A stretch of DNA of 64,000 nucleotides, from positions 53,842-117,841 of the forward strand of contig CAMPDV010001324.1 of assembly GCA_946699065.1 (NCBI GenBank), read 5' to 3'. The notes under the pieces are model-generated. The model ran no database searches, was not told the origin of the DNA, and saw only the letters and a list, made by a program, of their open reading frames with translations. The first letter of the stretch is position 1; each line of letters begins with the position of its first letter. The stretch comes from Loxodes magnus (Eukaryota; Ciliophora; Karyorelictea; Loxodida; Loxodidae). A program made the translations under genes and the position numbers. Of this stretch, positions 33,044 to 46,742 are shown piece by piece.

Positions 33044-35899
33044 GGTGGATGAAGAATTAGAAGTCTCTGGTTTTTGCTCGTTTATCTATCCTGGAAAAGA
33101 GCGTTCTTACGTTGTGGGATTTTTGAAATGATCTAAGTTATTAAGATAAATTAGAATTTTGATTAAAAGATTTAATAAATGTTTATATAATAAATGTATA
33201 TCTTTTTTAAAGGAATTGTAACTAACTTTAAATATTGTGTTAAATGATCTCCTTTTAGGTATCTTTTTGATTATTTAAGTTGATTAGGTTCTCTAAAATA
33301 TTAGTTTGGTTTTATCTGTAAATAATTTGAGGTAAAATATTTAACTAGAAATTGTAGATTAAGGAAATATTTTTATAATTTAGACTGACAATTAAAAATA
33401 TTTTAGGCTTATATAAATTATCATGCATTTCTCTTAATTAGCTATTTAAATATTTTAAATGATAACTCTTGGAAATAAATTAAATTTTCAATTAAATAAA
33501 GATAGCTTTCTAATGTTATAATACATTCTCTGAGTAGTGACTTTATAATTTAAAAAAGTCTCGCATTTAAAAATAAACATACAACTAAATTTCTCTTTTT
33601 CCATTTTAAAATTTAGGCTATTTGTTTGTCTTATCTTAGCTTTACTTACTAACTTTGATGGAAAAGTTTGAAAATTGATATATGAGAGTGATTATAATAA
33701 TTAAATATGAGCTTCTATGAATATTAAGCTAAAATAAAAGTTTAGAATAATTGGAAATATTTACTAAAAGTTAAAATTATCCTATCTATACATAAATCAA
33801 AGATATAAATTTAACTTATATCAAATAATTCCTTTCTAATTAAATAAACTATTTTTTATATAATTTTCTATATTTTTTGATTTTAACATTTTCAAACTTT
33901 TCTTATTATTGCTTAAGAAACAAGAATATGCCTTTATCATTTTAAATTCTATGCTATTTAACTTGGCTACTTATAATTAGCTTTATACTTTTAGCTTTTT
34001 CTCTAATAATTTATGATAAACAAATAATTTCTAATAATTAAACTACCATATATATTCTTAAAATATAAGCAATTCTGGAAATTTATTAGAATATTAAGGT
34101 TATTTTTGAGGTTTAAATCAAAGATATATTTAGCAGACAATAATTTCTATGAAACACAATTTATTTAAAATAAGTATGTTAATATTCGATCTCTATAAAT
34201 AAATATCTTGCTTTTGATAGTTTCAGCTTTATTTATTAGATGCTTTAAATGTAAAATTAATTCAAAATATCTAGATTCTTCACTTTATCTAGCATATTTC
34301 TACTTACACTTTATTATTTGCAAGAGAGCAATTAACATAGTTTATGACCAAAATTTTAGCTAACAGAGCTTTAATCTAAAAAGATAAAAGTAAAGAAAGC
34401 AAATTCATAAAACTAATTATCTGATCACTCTAATTGAGTGATTTCATTTAGAACAAATAACTATTCAAATTATAATCAAGCAATGTATAAACAAACCATT
34501 TATATTGTCATTCAATATTTTTTTAATAAGATTCTAATTAATTCAGAAGAATCCAAATTCTAAATTACTTTTAAGGTCTATCTTCATAGCCAAATTTTAT
34601 TTATTTAAACTTACCAAAAATTATCTCAGTTAAATAAATATAACTCTTCAAAATTTTAAATTAAGTTCATTAGTTTTCTAAGCTTTTGTCAAAGATAAAT
34701 ATAAATCTAAATATTATTCTCTTTTTAACCCAAAATAAGTTCCCCAAAAGGCTTTCTTTATTTTCACTTTGCTAATTAGTTCATTTAAGTATTTACATTT
34801 CTATTTTTATGATATTAATATAGTAGTTTTTTATCTAACAAAATTTAAAGTTTTATGTGCTTAGATAAAGCTTTCCAAAAGCTAAACGATAGCACGAACT
34901 TCAATTTGTATTTATTTAAAATTTTAAGAAAATTAATAAATTATTGCATTAATTCTAGATTCTTCTACGTTAATTAGAGATATTTGTTCTATATCATTAG
35001 ATATTTATTTAAGCTTTGGATGTAGTGACTACTTCTCAGTTATTCTAATAATTTTCTAATGTTGTTCAATTATAGTTGATTAAATTGATCAGGTAAATTT
35101 AGTTCCAAAGGTATTAGTGTAGTGTAAATTAGCAAAGTATTTGGTTTAAAAAGTAATAAATGAATAAAAGACATTTGACAATAAATGGTTTAGATATAAT
35201 TCTATTAGAAATCTTTAAAATAGCGTAGATAGTAGAAATTACTTAAATGTGTTTTATCTTTTGTCTCTTATTATTTCGCTATTAATTTTATTAAATAAAT
35301 TTACCATTATTTATTTATAAATTACCATTTATGCCTTACTTAAAGGAGATCAACTTTAATCAACTAAATTAAAGCTAAACACTATTTCAATAAGCTATTG
35401 CAATGTCTTTTAAACTTTAAGATATAAGACTTAATACTTTATCATCATTAAACCAATATAATTACTAAAGCAAGCCAACCATATTTAGTTATTCTATTTT
35501 ATCTTTCAACAGTAATATGATATAAGCATAGTTCTATATTTCAATTTATATCAAACAAACTAAAATAATAATAGTTAGAAAGGATAATAGATTTAACTAA
35601 AATAACTAACAAGTTAAATACATTTAATAACTAACCTTGGAATTCAAATATACCTAATTCATTAATTTAACATCTTCTAAATTATTAGATTTATATTTTA
35701 CATTTATTACTCCTTTCAATTAACCAACATTGCCTTTAAATTTAAACTACATTTTCACTAATATATCTTTAGATAATATACTAGTCCATCTTAGAACTTT
35801 TCTTATTTATTGGCTAAACATTAAGTTCAAATCTTTAAGAATCAAATTTTATCATCAAAATATTAATCGAAAACTTAGGATACCATCTGCTGTTTTCCA
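33044..35899. other. Long AT-rich region, no gene recognised
   Basis: Both strands are strongly AT-rich. No domain motif, RNA gene or internal repeat was detected. With a code that has almost no stops, weak exons cannot be excluded. Confidence 0.45.
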
Positions 35900-36250
35900 A
35901 TAATATTCAATGCTTCTTTTAATTATTTACACTGTCATATCTTATTAAAACTCTTTTAACTTATTAATTAACTTCCTTCAATAGCAGCTAAGATCATTTC
36001 TTTCATAATCTCCTTAAAAATCATTTTTCCTACTATGAAATCAACAAGTTTTAGTAATTTGCATCCAATTGATAATCTTCATAGTCATTTGAATAATTAC
36101 ACTCTTAAGCAAAGTAATTTCCTTTACCATAAAGTTTTAATGAAAATAATTTTACACTTAAACTTTTTCTTCTTGAATAATATTTAGAGTATTTATTTTC
36201 TTTCTACATCCTTTTGATAATTCTTGGTATTTTTCTTAGCATTAGCTATA
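35900..36250 (-). CDS. Possible coding segment, unrecognised
   Basis: One minus-strand frame reads SVKLFSLKLYGKGNYFAQEC and then NYSNDYEDYQLDANYQNLL. This is balanced composition that stands out from the AT-rich surroundings. No start, end or family can be assigned, and it may be an exon of a larger gene with the next entry. Confidence 0.3.
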
Positions 36251-36299
36251 AGAATATAATGTTAATGCAAATTAAATTATTAACTTATTCAATTTTTTA

Positions 36300-36900
36300 A
36301 ATTTGGAAATGTTTGGCTATCTGACTCATCCAACTATATATGTCTTTTTTTGGATGATTTCCTGTTGTTACTAAATTAGTTTAAAAGAATTATACTGATC
36401 AATGAAAGTTGATCACGAAGTTGTAATTTGTTTATGAGTAGAATAAAATTTTGGGCAGGTTTAATGTATTTATTTAGATTAGCAAGTTACTGTTGCACAC
36501 TAGCAAATGTATAAAAGGATTTTTAAACTAGTTTATTAAACTTGATTACATGATTAGTATTTTAAGGTTTAATTGAATACTTAATATCTTAAAGTTAGCT
36601 AAATGTTATATGGTTTTAGTAAATCTAATTAGGATTACTTGGTTAGAAGCAAAGAATACTGGTTTGAATATTTGGGTTGAAAATAAATTTGAGTATTATT
36701 AAATTTGGTGCTTAAAGTTAGTCATGCAAATATAGGAAGTGGATGTTCTATTCCTTTTGATTTCAGAAAATTTTGGTTTAATATAATTTAAAACTCTAAA
36801 TAATATCGGTATCCTGTAAATTTCTAATTTTCTTTTCCTTTGCAATGATCCCAGCCACATATAGTACAGTTGATGTCTTTTGTTTGTTTAAATAGTCCAT
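36300..36900 (-). CDS. Possible zinc-binding coding segment, unrecognised
   Basis: A minus-strand frame contains KDINCTICGWDHCKGKENQ near 36840-36885, with a C-x2-C-x4-C cluster and a His that could bind zinc, followed by FTGYRYYLEF. Further down, KDIYSWMSQIAKHF appears in another frame near 36310. The evidence is a single short motif. Confidence 0.25.
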
Positions 36901-38528
36901 GTAGTTGGTCTATGAAGAAAGCTATCTAAGCATAATAAAGCAATAATTAATTTCTATAATTCTTTCTTCTTTAACTTTGACTTATAATTGTAAGATTTTC
37001 TGATGCAAAGCTAGTAGCTAATAAATTAAACTAAGTTAAATTCCCTAAGTAAGCACATTTAATGGGATTGATAGCAATAAAATAATCTAATGAATGCCTT
37101 GAATCGCATTATTAGGATCTAAAATGATTTTGGTGCAGAAATTGCAATTTACTAGTATTTTTATAAAGAATTATAAAATAGGTTGGCACTCTTAACATTG
37201 CTGACTTAACTCTTTAATACTTATTTAATTTTAACTTAAAAGTTCTAGTAAATATCATAAAGCTATTAACTACTATATAGCTTAATGATTTAATTTAGCA
37301 TTTCCAAGATTTTGTATAACTTTAATAGCTCCACTTGTTGAAATGATTGTTGCTATTAAATGTTTGATAAGAATAATTTTTGATAAGCTTATGCTTTTGA
37401 TTAATAGTGATATACATTGATTTGCCTTTAACTAATTGATTTACTAAAATAGATTTAACTTTATAATAAAGCATTCTAATTAATATACTGCTTGCTTATT
37501 TAAAAACTAAATTATTTAATAACCAGAACAAATAGTTAAATAATAAGGGTGCTAGCAACTAATATATGAAGGAAAGTAATAAACTTAGCTTAATCATTTA
37601 AATATGCTACTTATTTCCAGCTTTAAGTCAATTGCTAAATTTCCTTTTGCATCAATTAAGATATTTTACAATTGCTTAACTGTTTTTTCTAAATAATCAA
37701 TAGGTTATGGAGTTTCCTTAGCTTGTGATAACATCAAAATTATTAAATTTAATTTTAGAGGCAATGCTTATTTAAATACTCTTAAACTACATAAAATAAT
37801 TATAAAATTTAACCTTAGATCTAGATTTAAGTCTTTTAAGAGAGGATAGAAGTATTAAAGGCTATTTACATGATCAAACTAAATAAAGCTTATAATTGTT
37901 TTTAAAGCTTTTGATTGTATTGAATTTTGCTTTATTGCTAGTTTTATTAAACAATTATGAAATATCTAACTTACTATTTATTATTTCTTATGCTTTCATT
38001 TAGCTAAATTTGTTCTATAGCAAAGGTTGTTTCTTAATCAATATAATATTATGAATAAATTGCTATTTTAGTTATTAGATAGAGTATCCTAACATTAAAG
38101 GTATGATGTTCAATGCTAAAGAGATTGCTAGAATTTTCTATTATATTGTAAAATACCTGACAATCTATATAGATAAATCAAGCTATTAAGAGTTACTAAA
38201 TTGGTTAGATATTTCTATATAGGTATTGCTTAATTAATTTCGAATAAAATCCTGTCTATTATAATTAAATGCTCATTTGATATATTAGAGTTACTAATAT
38301 TTCCAAATTATTACAAAAATTAATTGATAGAGAGCTAGGCTCAAATAAATTTAAATAGCTTAAGCAGATTAAAGCCCTATTTTCTAATTTTTAAATCTAG
38401 AACTTTAATTTAATAATTTAGTAAACCAATTTAATATTATTAACTATTATGATTATGAACAATTATATTTTCTTTATTTCTATTATGCTAAAAACTCAAG
38501 ATCAAAACACTTTTTTACATTCTTTTTA
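36901..38528. other. AT-rich region, no gene recognised
   Basis: No motif, RNA gene or repeat was noted on either strand. Confidence 0.45.
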
Positions 38529-39000
38529 TCAAATTTTATTTTAACTTTTGAAGTCATCATCGTGTCTTCTTTCTATTAATAACATACTTTCTATATAAAA
38601 CCTGCATAATCTATTTGTAAAAAGCATAGTTCCCTTTATGTTTATAGTTTTAGTTCTAAATGTCTCTCTTTTTTCATATTTTTTATAAGAATTTACATTT
38701 AGTAAATGTTCACAGCTTAGATTCCTTAGATTCTCAATTTTTATGGTTTTCTCTATCAAATTTATTGGTTCTTCCTTTTTTATTGGTTTTAAGATAACTA
38801 TTTTCTGCAAAGGCTTAATTTTTCGCTTTAACTTTTTATTAATTTAAAATTATTTCTTCAAATATGAACTTAAAAACACTGAGGCATCTTGCTCTTGATT
38901 TATAACTCTTTTTCTTAATCTAAACAGAAATCCAATATTTTTTAGCATTGTTTTCTTAATTTTTTCTACTTTGAAAGTTTTCAAAATATAACTGCTTTGA
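38529..39000 (-). CDS. Unrecognised basic protein segment
   Basis: A continuous minus-strand frame from about 39000 to TGA 38529-38531 reads KTMLKNIGFLFRLRKRVINQ, then FLSSYLKKQFQINKKLKRKI, and ends in SMLLIERRHDDDFKS followed by a few codons. The portion from 38810 down is open even without stop reassignment. Very basic, with hydrophobic patches and no recognised domain. The start was not found. Confidence 0.42.
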
Positions 39001-39567
39001 TGGTTTTAAAGTTGAATTAGTTAGTACTGGACTCTATTGTCGAATCACCTATTATCTGGTTATAAATTGATAATAAATGTGTTGCTTTTGTAAGAGCTTG
39101 GAATATTATTGTTCCTTTTTAGTTGATTTGTATTTTTTAAATGATTTGTTGAGGATGATAATTAAATTTATAATTGTTTAAAATATATTAAATAATAAAT
39201 TACTAAGATAATAGAATATATTAAGTTCAAATATTTTTCTATTTGAGATCTTCTTAAAATCAAATAAAAACTAATTTATTTCTAAATGTGAGTAAAAGGA
39301 CTTTGTAGTGAGTATAGTTTTCATTTTAGTTATAAAATCACTTTCATTTATTAAGTTTATTTTGTCATGCAATTAAAAACTAATAAACTTTTAATTAACT
39401 ATTAGTTGCTTCATCTTAGATCTAATTTTATTATTTCCATTCTTATTTATTTCTAAGTTCCATAAGTAGGATATAACTTCTATTCCTTGCTATATTCACT
39501 TAGAATAAACCTAATTTTTAATCTTTTTAGTTTATAAGCAAAGAAACTATTTTCTTATCAAATCAAA
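39001..39567. other. AT-rich upstream region of the receptor gene
   Basis: No gene recognised. It presumably holds the promoter of the receptor gene starting at 39568 and, if the minus-strand segment at 38.5-39.0 kb is real, the 5' part of that gene. Confidence 0.35.
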
Positions 39568-42500
39568 ATGCTACCCTTGCTTATACTCCTTGCTATTCTA
39601 TTCAAAGCTGACTCTCTAAATGTACTTATAGTAAGTTCTCCACATACAATTCCTTACATTTCAGATGCTTTAACTTATCAAATTTACTAGAGTAAGTTTG
39701 AATAAACTAACTTTTAACTAATTCCTTTATACTTAGAAAATTAAGACTTTTAACTAACTGAAATTGAAACTAAAATAAGAGTTTTAGACATTTAAATCAT
39801 TCTTGATATTAGCTTCAATCACTTTTACACACAAACAATTAGTTAGTTAAGTAAGCTATGCCTTTATTGCTTATAGAAGCGATAAATCACTTTAAATCCA
39901 AAATCTTTACTAAATAATGCCAACCTATCAGTAACAAGGAATGCCTCTGCAAACTCTATTTCACTAAATCTTAAAAAAATATCTTACTTAAGCTAGTAGG
40001 AGTACACCTTTTATAAGCCAAGTCAATACTTTTATCAGACCATAATAAGAATAAGTACTTCAGTTCATATTCCACTCAATATTATGGCTTTAATTAAAAC
40101 CAATGTCAAAATACTTCAATCCAAAATACCCTGTTCAATGAAGTAAAGCTATTACAATTATCTTAATACAAGCAGATATATGCTGATAGGCCTTTATTTT
40201 AAACCTACCAACATTTTACTAAATGGCGGGAAGTTAGTATGCATGAGTAATAGGACTAGAATCATCAAACTTAATAAAAGCTGAACTAACTCAGTTAGTT
40301 TAAGAAAATTCCAAGATTCATTTAAGTATTCTAGATAACGGAATGATCGCTTTAACACCAAAAGAATTTATTCCAGGAAACTATTTGGAACTAGCTGCAT
40401 ATTATGTTTTAAGAACCTTAAAATTCATAGATTATATCAATTAATTTAGAGATTTCAACTTGGACAAAACTTATCCTGAGTTATTCAAAATATATAAAAG
40501 CTTATTCTTTAATCAAAATAGACAGATTTTAGCAGAGTTTTCAGTTTATAATGTATAGAACAAAGAGTTTATAGAGGTTTATTAAATAGTTAACAATAAT
40601 ATTGTTTAAAAATAATCAATTATATATCCTGGCCCTAGCTCCATCCCTCCGCCTGATAAAATCACAATTTAAATGTTTTACTCTACTAATGATAAAGAAC
40701 CAAATGGCCAAAAACCTTATTTGGCGATTACAATTCCTCCTCTTCATATTCCTTGCTTCATTGATTATATAAATAAAGATAAAAGCCTGCTCAGTAACTA
40801 TTTGATAAGAGCTAATCCTCTTTCTTATGGAGGATTGAGATACAATATTAGTTATACATTGTAAGTGTTTGTAGAAAACTACTTTCAAATAGAAGTTACT
40901 CATTTAGGAAGCTTAGTGATATCAAGCTGACTGCCAGCTTATTATGTGTTATAAGCAATGAATGTGATAATTCCATATACATATATTAGTAGAGAAGATG
41001 AACTACAGAACATTTAAGAGCACTCAAATGCTTTTAATAATTATATCTCTTGGAAGTTCTTTGGAGATATGTACATTAAATACACTTAGAAAAATAAATG
41101 AAATAGCTTTGGATTATTTTTCGAAGAAATAGAACCTTCTAACAAGAAAGTTCATAACTAAATTAAATAATGAGCCTAAAAGAACAATAAAAACATCCTT
41201 AATACCAATTAAACTACTTTTACTATTAATACTCTTACATACGATTAAGATTATTATGATAAGTTAGCTTGATAAATAATGCAAAAAGAAATAAAAATCA
41301 TTCTAGCTTTTGCTGCTATAAATGTAATTGAATCAGTTAGCACCCAATTAATGAAAATTGGATGAGAACCAGGTGATACTAATTTTATTATTTTATATAC
41401 GGCTAACGTAGTTGAAAATTCAGCTGATGACCCTAAACAATTATAGAGGATAAAAAAACTTTTGCAAGGGTCAATGACTATAATTCCGATAGAATATATA
41501 GGAGAAGAAGGACAAAAGATTAAAGAAATTCAAACTGATTGCTTGGATATTCAAATTTCATCATGTTACTATGCAGAAGAAACTCTAATAATAGCTCATG
41601 GAATTTCAACCAAGGTTAAGATTATTCAAATTCTTAAAATTTACCTTGAAGCATGAGACTTAATAAATTTATAGGATGTAGTGGAAATGTGAAGTTTTAA
41701 TAGAGTAATACTTTTAGAGGAGATTTAAATTTTTATTTCATTAACAATGTATATGATTCAGAATTAAATTTATAGTTAATACCATATCTTGAATATTGCC
41801 CAACATGTGCTATTGTTTGGACTTTCCTAAAAAGTTCACCACTTTGAAATGATAATACAACTCAGATTCCTTCAGATATATTTCAACTTTATAATAAAAA
41901 CTACGATTTTTCTGAACGAAAAGTAAAGAATTTCACAAAAGTATATCATTTAAATTTAGTTGGAATGTTAATTATTTTAATTTATACTCTTATTATTACA
42001 ATTGTTGGATATAGAATTTGAAACAAAATAAAATTACCAAATTTAGAGAAAGAAGTATGACTTTCAAATTTAGATAAATTATTTACCTTTTTATTAGTCA
42101 TAAATTTGCTATAGATTTTAGCTGTTGGGCCAAATCTTTCTGATTTATTTAATAAATAAGTAGACATTTTAATAAAAACCTTTGTATTTGATATAATTGG
42201 AATTAGTTTTACATTTGAAGTTTTTTGAACCAAATTTTATTTATGTGTAATCATTGCATTTGTTACCATCATTTTTATTTAGGTTTGAAATTATCTTCGA
42301 GGATAAATGTTTCTTTATGAGATAACTAGGAAGTCTTTCATTTAATTTGTCTCTAGTTCTGACTGAAATCACATTTTTGCCAGCTTTGTATATTTTATTT
42401 GAACCTTTCTAGTGTATATATGGAAGAGATGAAAACATTGACTTTTAACTCTATTGAAGCGAAAGTATACTGATGTCAGATTGTTCAACAAGCTGGTTCT

Positions 42501-43546
42501 CGCAGGTCCAGATTATTGGTTTTGTCAGTCTTGTTTTTTTTTAGGATTTTATTTAGCAATGACTATTGTTTCATAGGCACACTGATAAGATTTACATGAA
42601 TACTTGCACATTAAATCCTAAATTGATAATAATAAAGACTTATTTGGAAATTTAGTTAGTAACATTAAATAAACTAGGTAAGGAAAAATAGGAAATTGAG
42701 CATAGTTTGATTTACTCGTTTCTAATAATTGGTCTTTGAACTTTGAAGGTAAAGGGTTTCACTTATATTTTGATGTTTGTTTGTTTATGATATTTTATAG
42801 CTCATTAATAATAAAAGTATTGGGTAGCTCTCATATTTATATATTTATTATTTACTCAATAGGCTCAGCTATCATCCTTTCTTTAGGTGTGATCTATTAA
42901 AATTACTTTCCTAATGTTCTAAAGTAACTGAAAGCTGACTTTTTAGATTTGCTTTTAGACCTTGGGCTAATATTTGTTTGGTAAGAGAAAATATGGGAAT
43001 TGAGCAGAGAAGAATTAGTTTAATGAGAAAGAATTTATATTTAAATGTTGAAAAATCAGAAACTGTCTAGCAAGAGAAATTAAAATCAGCGCTTCTTTAA
43101 GCAAGAAAACAAAGTCTAATATAAATAAAAAATTTAGATATGAACTTGCCTATGAAGAATGAGAAAATACCATCTAGGAAATAGAAATTGAAAAAGAAAA
43201 AAATTAAGATACTACAAAAGTAGAAAGTGGCTACTCAATGGAAATTATTAATCATTTAGATAATTCAAATTTAAACATAAGCATGTAAAGTATAGAAATT
43301 CCCGATTAAAATAAAACAGATTAAAAATTTATTAAGATAAGTGATTAAAATTAAACACATGAAAACCAAATTAGATTAAGTAGCCTAAATGAAGAAAAAT
43401 AAAATAAATCAATGAGTAAAAACATTTCAAGAGCTTTAAGAGAATTTGGATAAAGATGATCAATCTATAAATAATAAAGGAATTATTTTTATAGAAAGCA
43501 CAGAAGAAGTAATCTGAAAACACTTATTTTATTAGCTAAGATATGA
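39568..43546 (+). CDS. Large ANF/PBP1-type receptor with multi-pass membrane domain
   Basis: The ATG at 39568 starts a signal peptide (MLPLLILLAILFKADS), then NVLIVSSPHTIPYISDALTY. A one-base step near 39850 leads into a long frame with LVISSWLPAYYVLQAMNVII, KFFGDMYIKYTQKNKWNSFG, EIKIILAFAAINVIESVS, KIGWEPGDTNFIILYTANV and, after a step near 41665, FIGCSGNVKFQQSN: the successive signatures of an ANF/PBP1 ligand-binding fold. Membrane helices start at LVGMLIILIYTLIITIVGY (about 41960), with at least five more to about 42950. A Gln/Asn-rich cytoplasmic tail ends at TGA 43544-43546. Class C GPCR-like architecture is likely. More than ten TGA Trp codons. Another frame step lies near 43000-43130. 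Breaks may be decay, short introns or errors. Confidence 0.72.
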
Positions 43547-44329
43547 AATAATTTTTAAGATTTAAATAAAACCTAAAATCTATTAATAATTATTGATTTT
43601 TAATAAATTTCTATGTAAAACATTTATTTAAAACCATATAAATTAAAGAAAAGCTATAAAGTTCATAAAAAGTGTTGCATTATATTTTATCATGTTTAAA
43701 TTTTTAATTTTTAACTTATGAAAATAATTTATTAATAAGCAAAGATTAAAAAGAATTTATGAATCAAAGATTATACAAAGATGATAAAGTGCTGATTTAA
43801 TAGTTAAAGTTTTAAAGTCTATATAAGAAGTATTAGATAAGCAATTTTTAATTCTCTTATTATTTAAATAAGTAAGAGACATTTAGCTTCATTATTTAAA
43901 GTTGCTTATCATTTTTACATTTCTTAAGCAAAACTTTATAATTAACTAATTAAAAAGACCAACTTTTTAATTAAATCAAACCTAACTAATTTTTTCTTAC
44001 TCTTTCAAAAGTTTCTAAAGCTTTTTGCTTTATAAAGTTTTTAAGGAATAGTTATTGAAAATTTTAGAGCAAGAAGATCTTAAATTAATTAGTTGGCTGT
44101 AGAGTTATTTAGATAAATTATAATTATAATACTTTATTACATTTTGCTATTTTACATCTTAAATACAATTTAATATTCTGGATTTTAAAAACTACCTAAA
44201 ATTAGTTTATAAATTTAATAACAGATAATAGATTTAACCATCTAATTATGCCTTGCTAAACTATTTAGAATTCTTTACCTAATTCCACTATATATTATAT
44301 GGTAAATCAATTAACTCAAATAACCTTAT
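43547..44329. other. AT-rich spacer, nothing recognised
   Basis: Lies between the receptor gene and the left edge of duplication block R copy 2. No motif noted. Confidence 0.5.
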
Positions 44330-44344
44330 AAATTAGGGATTCCA

Positions 44345-46194
44345 ATGCTAGTAGTCATTAACTCAAGAGGCTGCTACTTCGGCTGTTTGAATTCCTTCGC
44401 AACAATAATTTCTCATTTATACAAATTGATCTACTATAGAAACTCAAATATCCGACTTGAAAGAGATAAGAGTTTACGAATAAATATAGTCAGCGTTCCT
44501 ATAACTATACTTAGCTTATTTAATTCTGGAAATATGTGTTTCAGTTCAATGGGGAAAGTGACTTATATTGCTTTGATATTCATAACGGAAACTGGAGAGC
44601 TATGAAATGATATTCAACTTAAAATTTTTATTTTACTAATAATTTTTTACATCCACACTAGCTTCCAAATTATAACCTACATAATCTTTTACCAATATAA
44701 TATTCCTATCCTTTAGTTTAAAATTTATGAATAAATAGATTATTTTTTAACAGAACAAAGTATATTAAATTCAAGTCTTTAAGCAAATATAAACTTAACT
44801 ATGATAATCTCTATAAGCTTATAGCTTTAGATACCAAGTAAATTGTTAATGCACTGAGTCTGTTTAACTTTGCCAAATACAATTTTTCAGCTTCAAAGTT
44901 TAAAAAACTAGTTTTGAGAGGAAAAGCTTACATTATAGTTATAGTTATTGTAATCAAGTTCTTGAATTTCCTTACTAACTGAATCTAAATTATGTCTAAG
45001 AAGGTAAAAATCAATTTCTAAGGATTTAGATTTCTAATTTTCAGTTTTTCAATGAAATAAAAATTAAATATTTTTGCTTAGTTTTTTCAAATCTTTCTTT
45101 AAGCCTAAGCAATGTAGTTTCATTTACAGTATTATCATCATACTCAATATTATAAGTGAAAGGGCTTCTTAGAAAAAAAGATATCTCTTAGTGAATATCT
45201 TAGAAAATAAGAATAGTAATACATGTGGATAGAGCAAAAACCTTAATAATAAGAAAAGCATTATCTTAAGAGTCGTTATCACAATCAGTGCATCAAAGAA
45301 TAGTAAACCTGTAATAAGAGTTAAGGTAATAAAATAAAAACTTGAAAAATTAGAATTGATAATAAAGAAAAAAGGCGAAGAATTAAGCTTTTTATTTCCA
45401 TCTATAGAGTAGGCTAGCAGAAAGATTTAATATAAGATGTGACAAAAGCAAAACGAGATTGATTAATAATTCAATCAAATTCCTCAAAAGTTTTAATTTT
45501 AATTTTCGTAATTCCAATATTAATTAAAGAACTGTAGGAAAAACAGACATTATATCAGAAAATTATTTAAAGGATGCTAGTATCTTTCTTCATTGTTAAA
45601 GACCAAATTTACTATTCCGTTTTATTTAACGATGAATTTGGCCACTGTTTGTCAGTATTCGCTCCGTATTCCTAGACACTTGTATTACTTCTTAGTCTAT
45701 GATCTTTTTTTCTACTCAATCAGTATTTTCCAGATAGTGGTTAAAATAAACTGCGACCACCATATCTGATAGATTATCATAAGTATTTTAGTAGACTCTT
45801 ACTATTAAGTCTTCAGGTACGTTGGTTGAAATAAGTTGCTCATTCTTTTGCTAAATTATTGCTTAAGTTATGTACTTTTTTTACCACTTCAATCCTTTCT
45901 TATTTTATACTCCTTTTAGTGAAGTCTGTCCAACCATAGATATATTGATATCCTTTTTCCGCTGAGTGTATTATTATATCATGCTTCTTCAATCGGCGAA
46001 TTTGGTTCGGTGTATTCTGAGTGCTTGAGTTATGAGTCTAGTTTCCATTCATAATAAAGAAGATAGGAGTAATTAAAGCGAAGACCCGGTAGAAGAAGTA
46101 AGCGCTTCAGGTTTTTTCTCCTACTTTGAGGAGGTGGTATAAAAGCCCTTCTTGAAGCTAACCATTTTTTTAAATATATAATGAAAGCAGACAT
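44345..46194 (-). pseudogene. Multi-pass membrane protein, copy 2
   Basis: Same gene as 14900-16751. The ATG at 46194 gives MSAFIIYLKKWLASRRAFIP. One extra base near 46015 (TTCGGTG against TTGGTG in copy 1) breaks the frame after HSEYT. Elsewhere differences keep the frame, for example the segment between WTDFTKR and VHNLSNNL, where several codons changed together. The Tyr/Asn microsatellite is two units shorter than in copy 1. The overlapping plus-strand open frame at 44345-44605 is its antisense shadow. Confidence 0.6.
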
Positions 46195-46529
46195 ATTAAC
46201 CCATAAAAAGCTATAAGATCATTTATTATATATATCATAAAATGTATTTATTGAATCATAAATCAAGAAAGCACTACAGAATATAATTTTAATTTAGTTA
46301 ATAAAAGGATAAAGACCAATATGTATATAAAATAGAAGATATCGATTTAAAAATCTAATAATTACTCAAAACATATACTAATATCATATAACTATATCAA
46401 GTAGAGAAGCTGAGAGTGAAAATAAAGAAAAAGTAAAAGAGAAGAACATAAAAATAAAAAAGTATTAAATTGTATATTTTGTACTTTAAAAAACAAATAT
46501 GATGAAAGAAATTTCATAAAAATTATAAA

Positions 46530-46583
46530 TCTCAGTTCTTAGTTGAAGTATTCTTCACATGCTTCACACTTAGTTGCTGACAT
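46530..46583 (-). pseudogene. TRIM-like 5' fragment (block R copy 2)
   Basis: Only MSATKCEACEEYFN and a few more codons remain before the sequence diverges from the block A genes, as in copy 1. Confidence 0.7.
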
Positions 46584-46742
46584 TTTATTTTTTGAATGAG
46601 TGAAAAATAAAGATGTTACTTAATATTTGATTGTATAGATATCACTTAAGAAAGTAACTGAAGGTAAATTAGCTTTGCATTAATTATATGAGATTACTTA
46701 TTAAATAATAGTTATTACCTACTTTTAAAATTATTACATTAA

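Noticed and set aside
39845..39860. A very short intron (10-14 nt, GTTAG...AAG) to explain the frame step in the receptor gene.
   Set aside because: Too short and with no branch site compared with the 47-nt intron seen in the RING/Kelch gene; a one-base indel is simpler.
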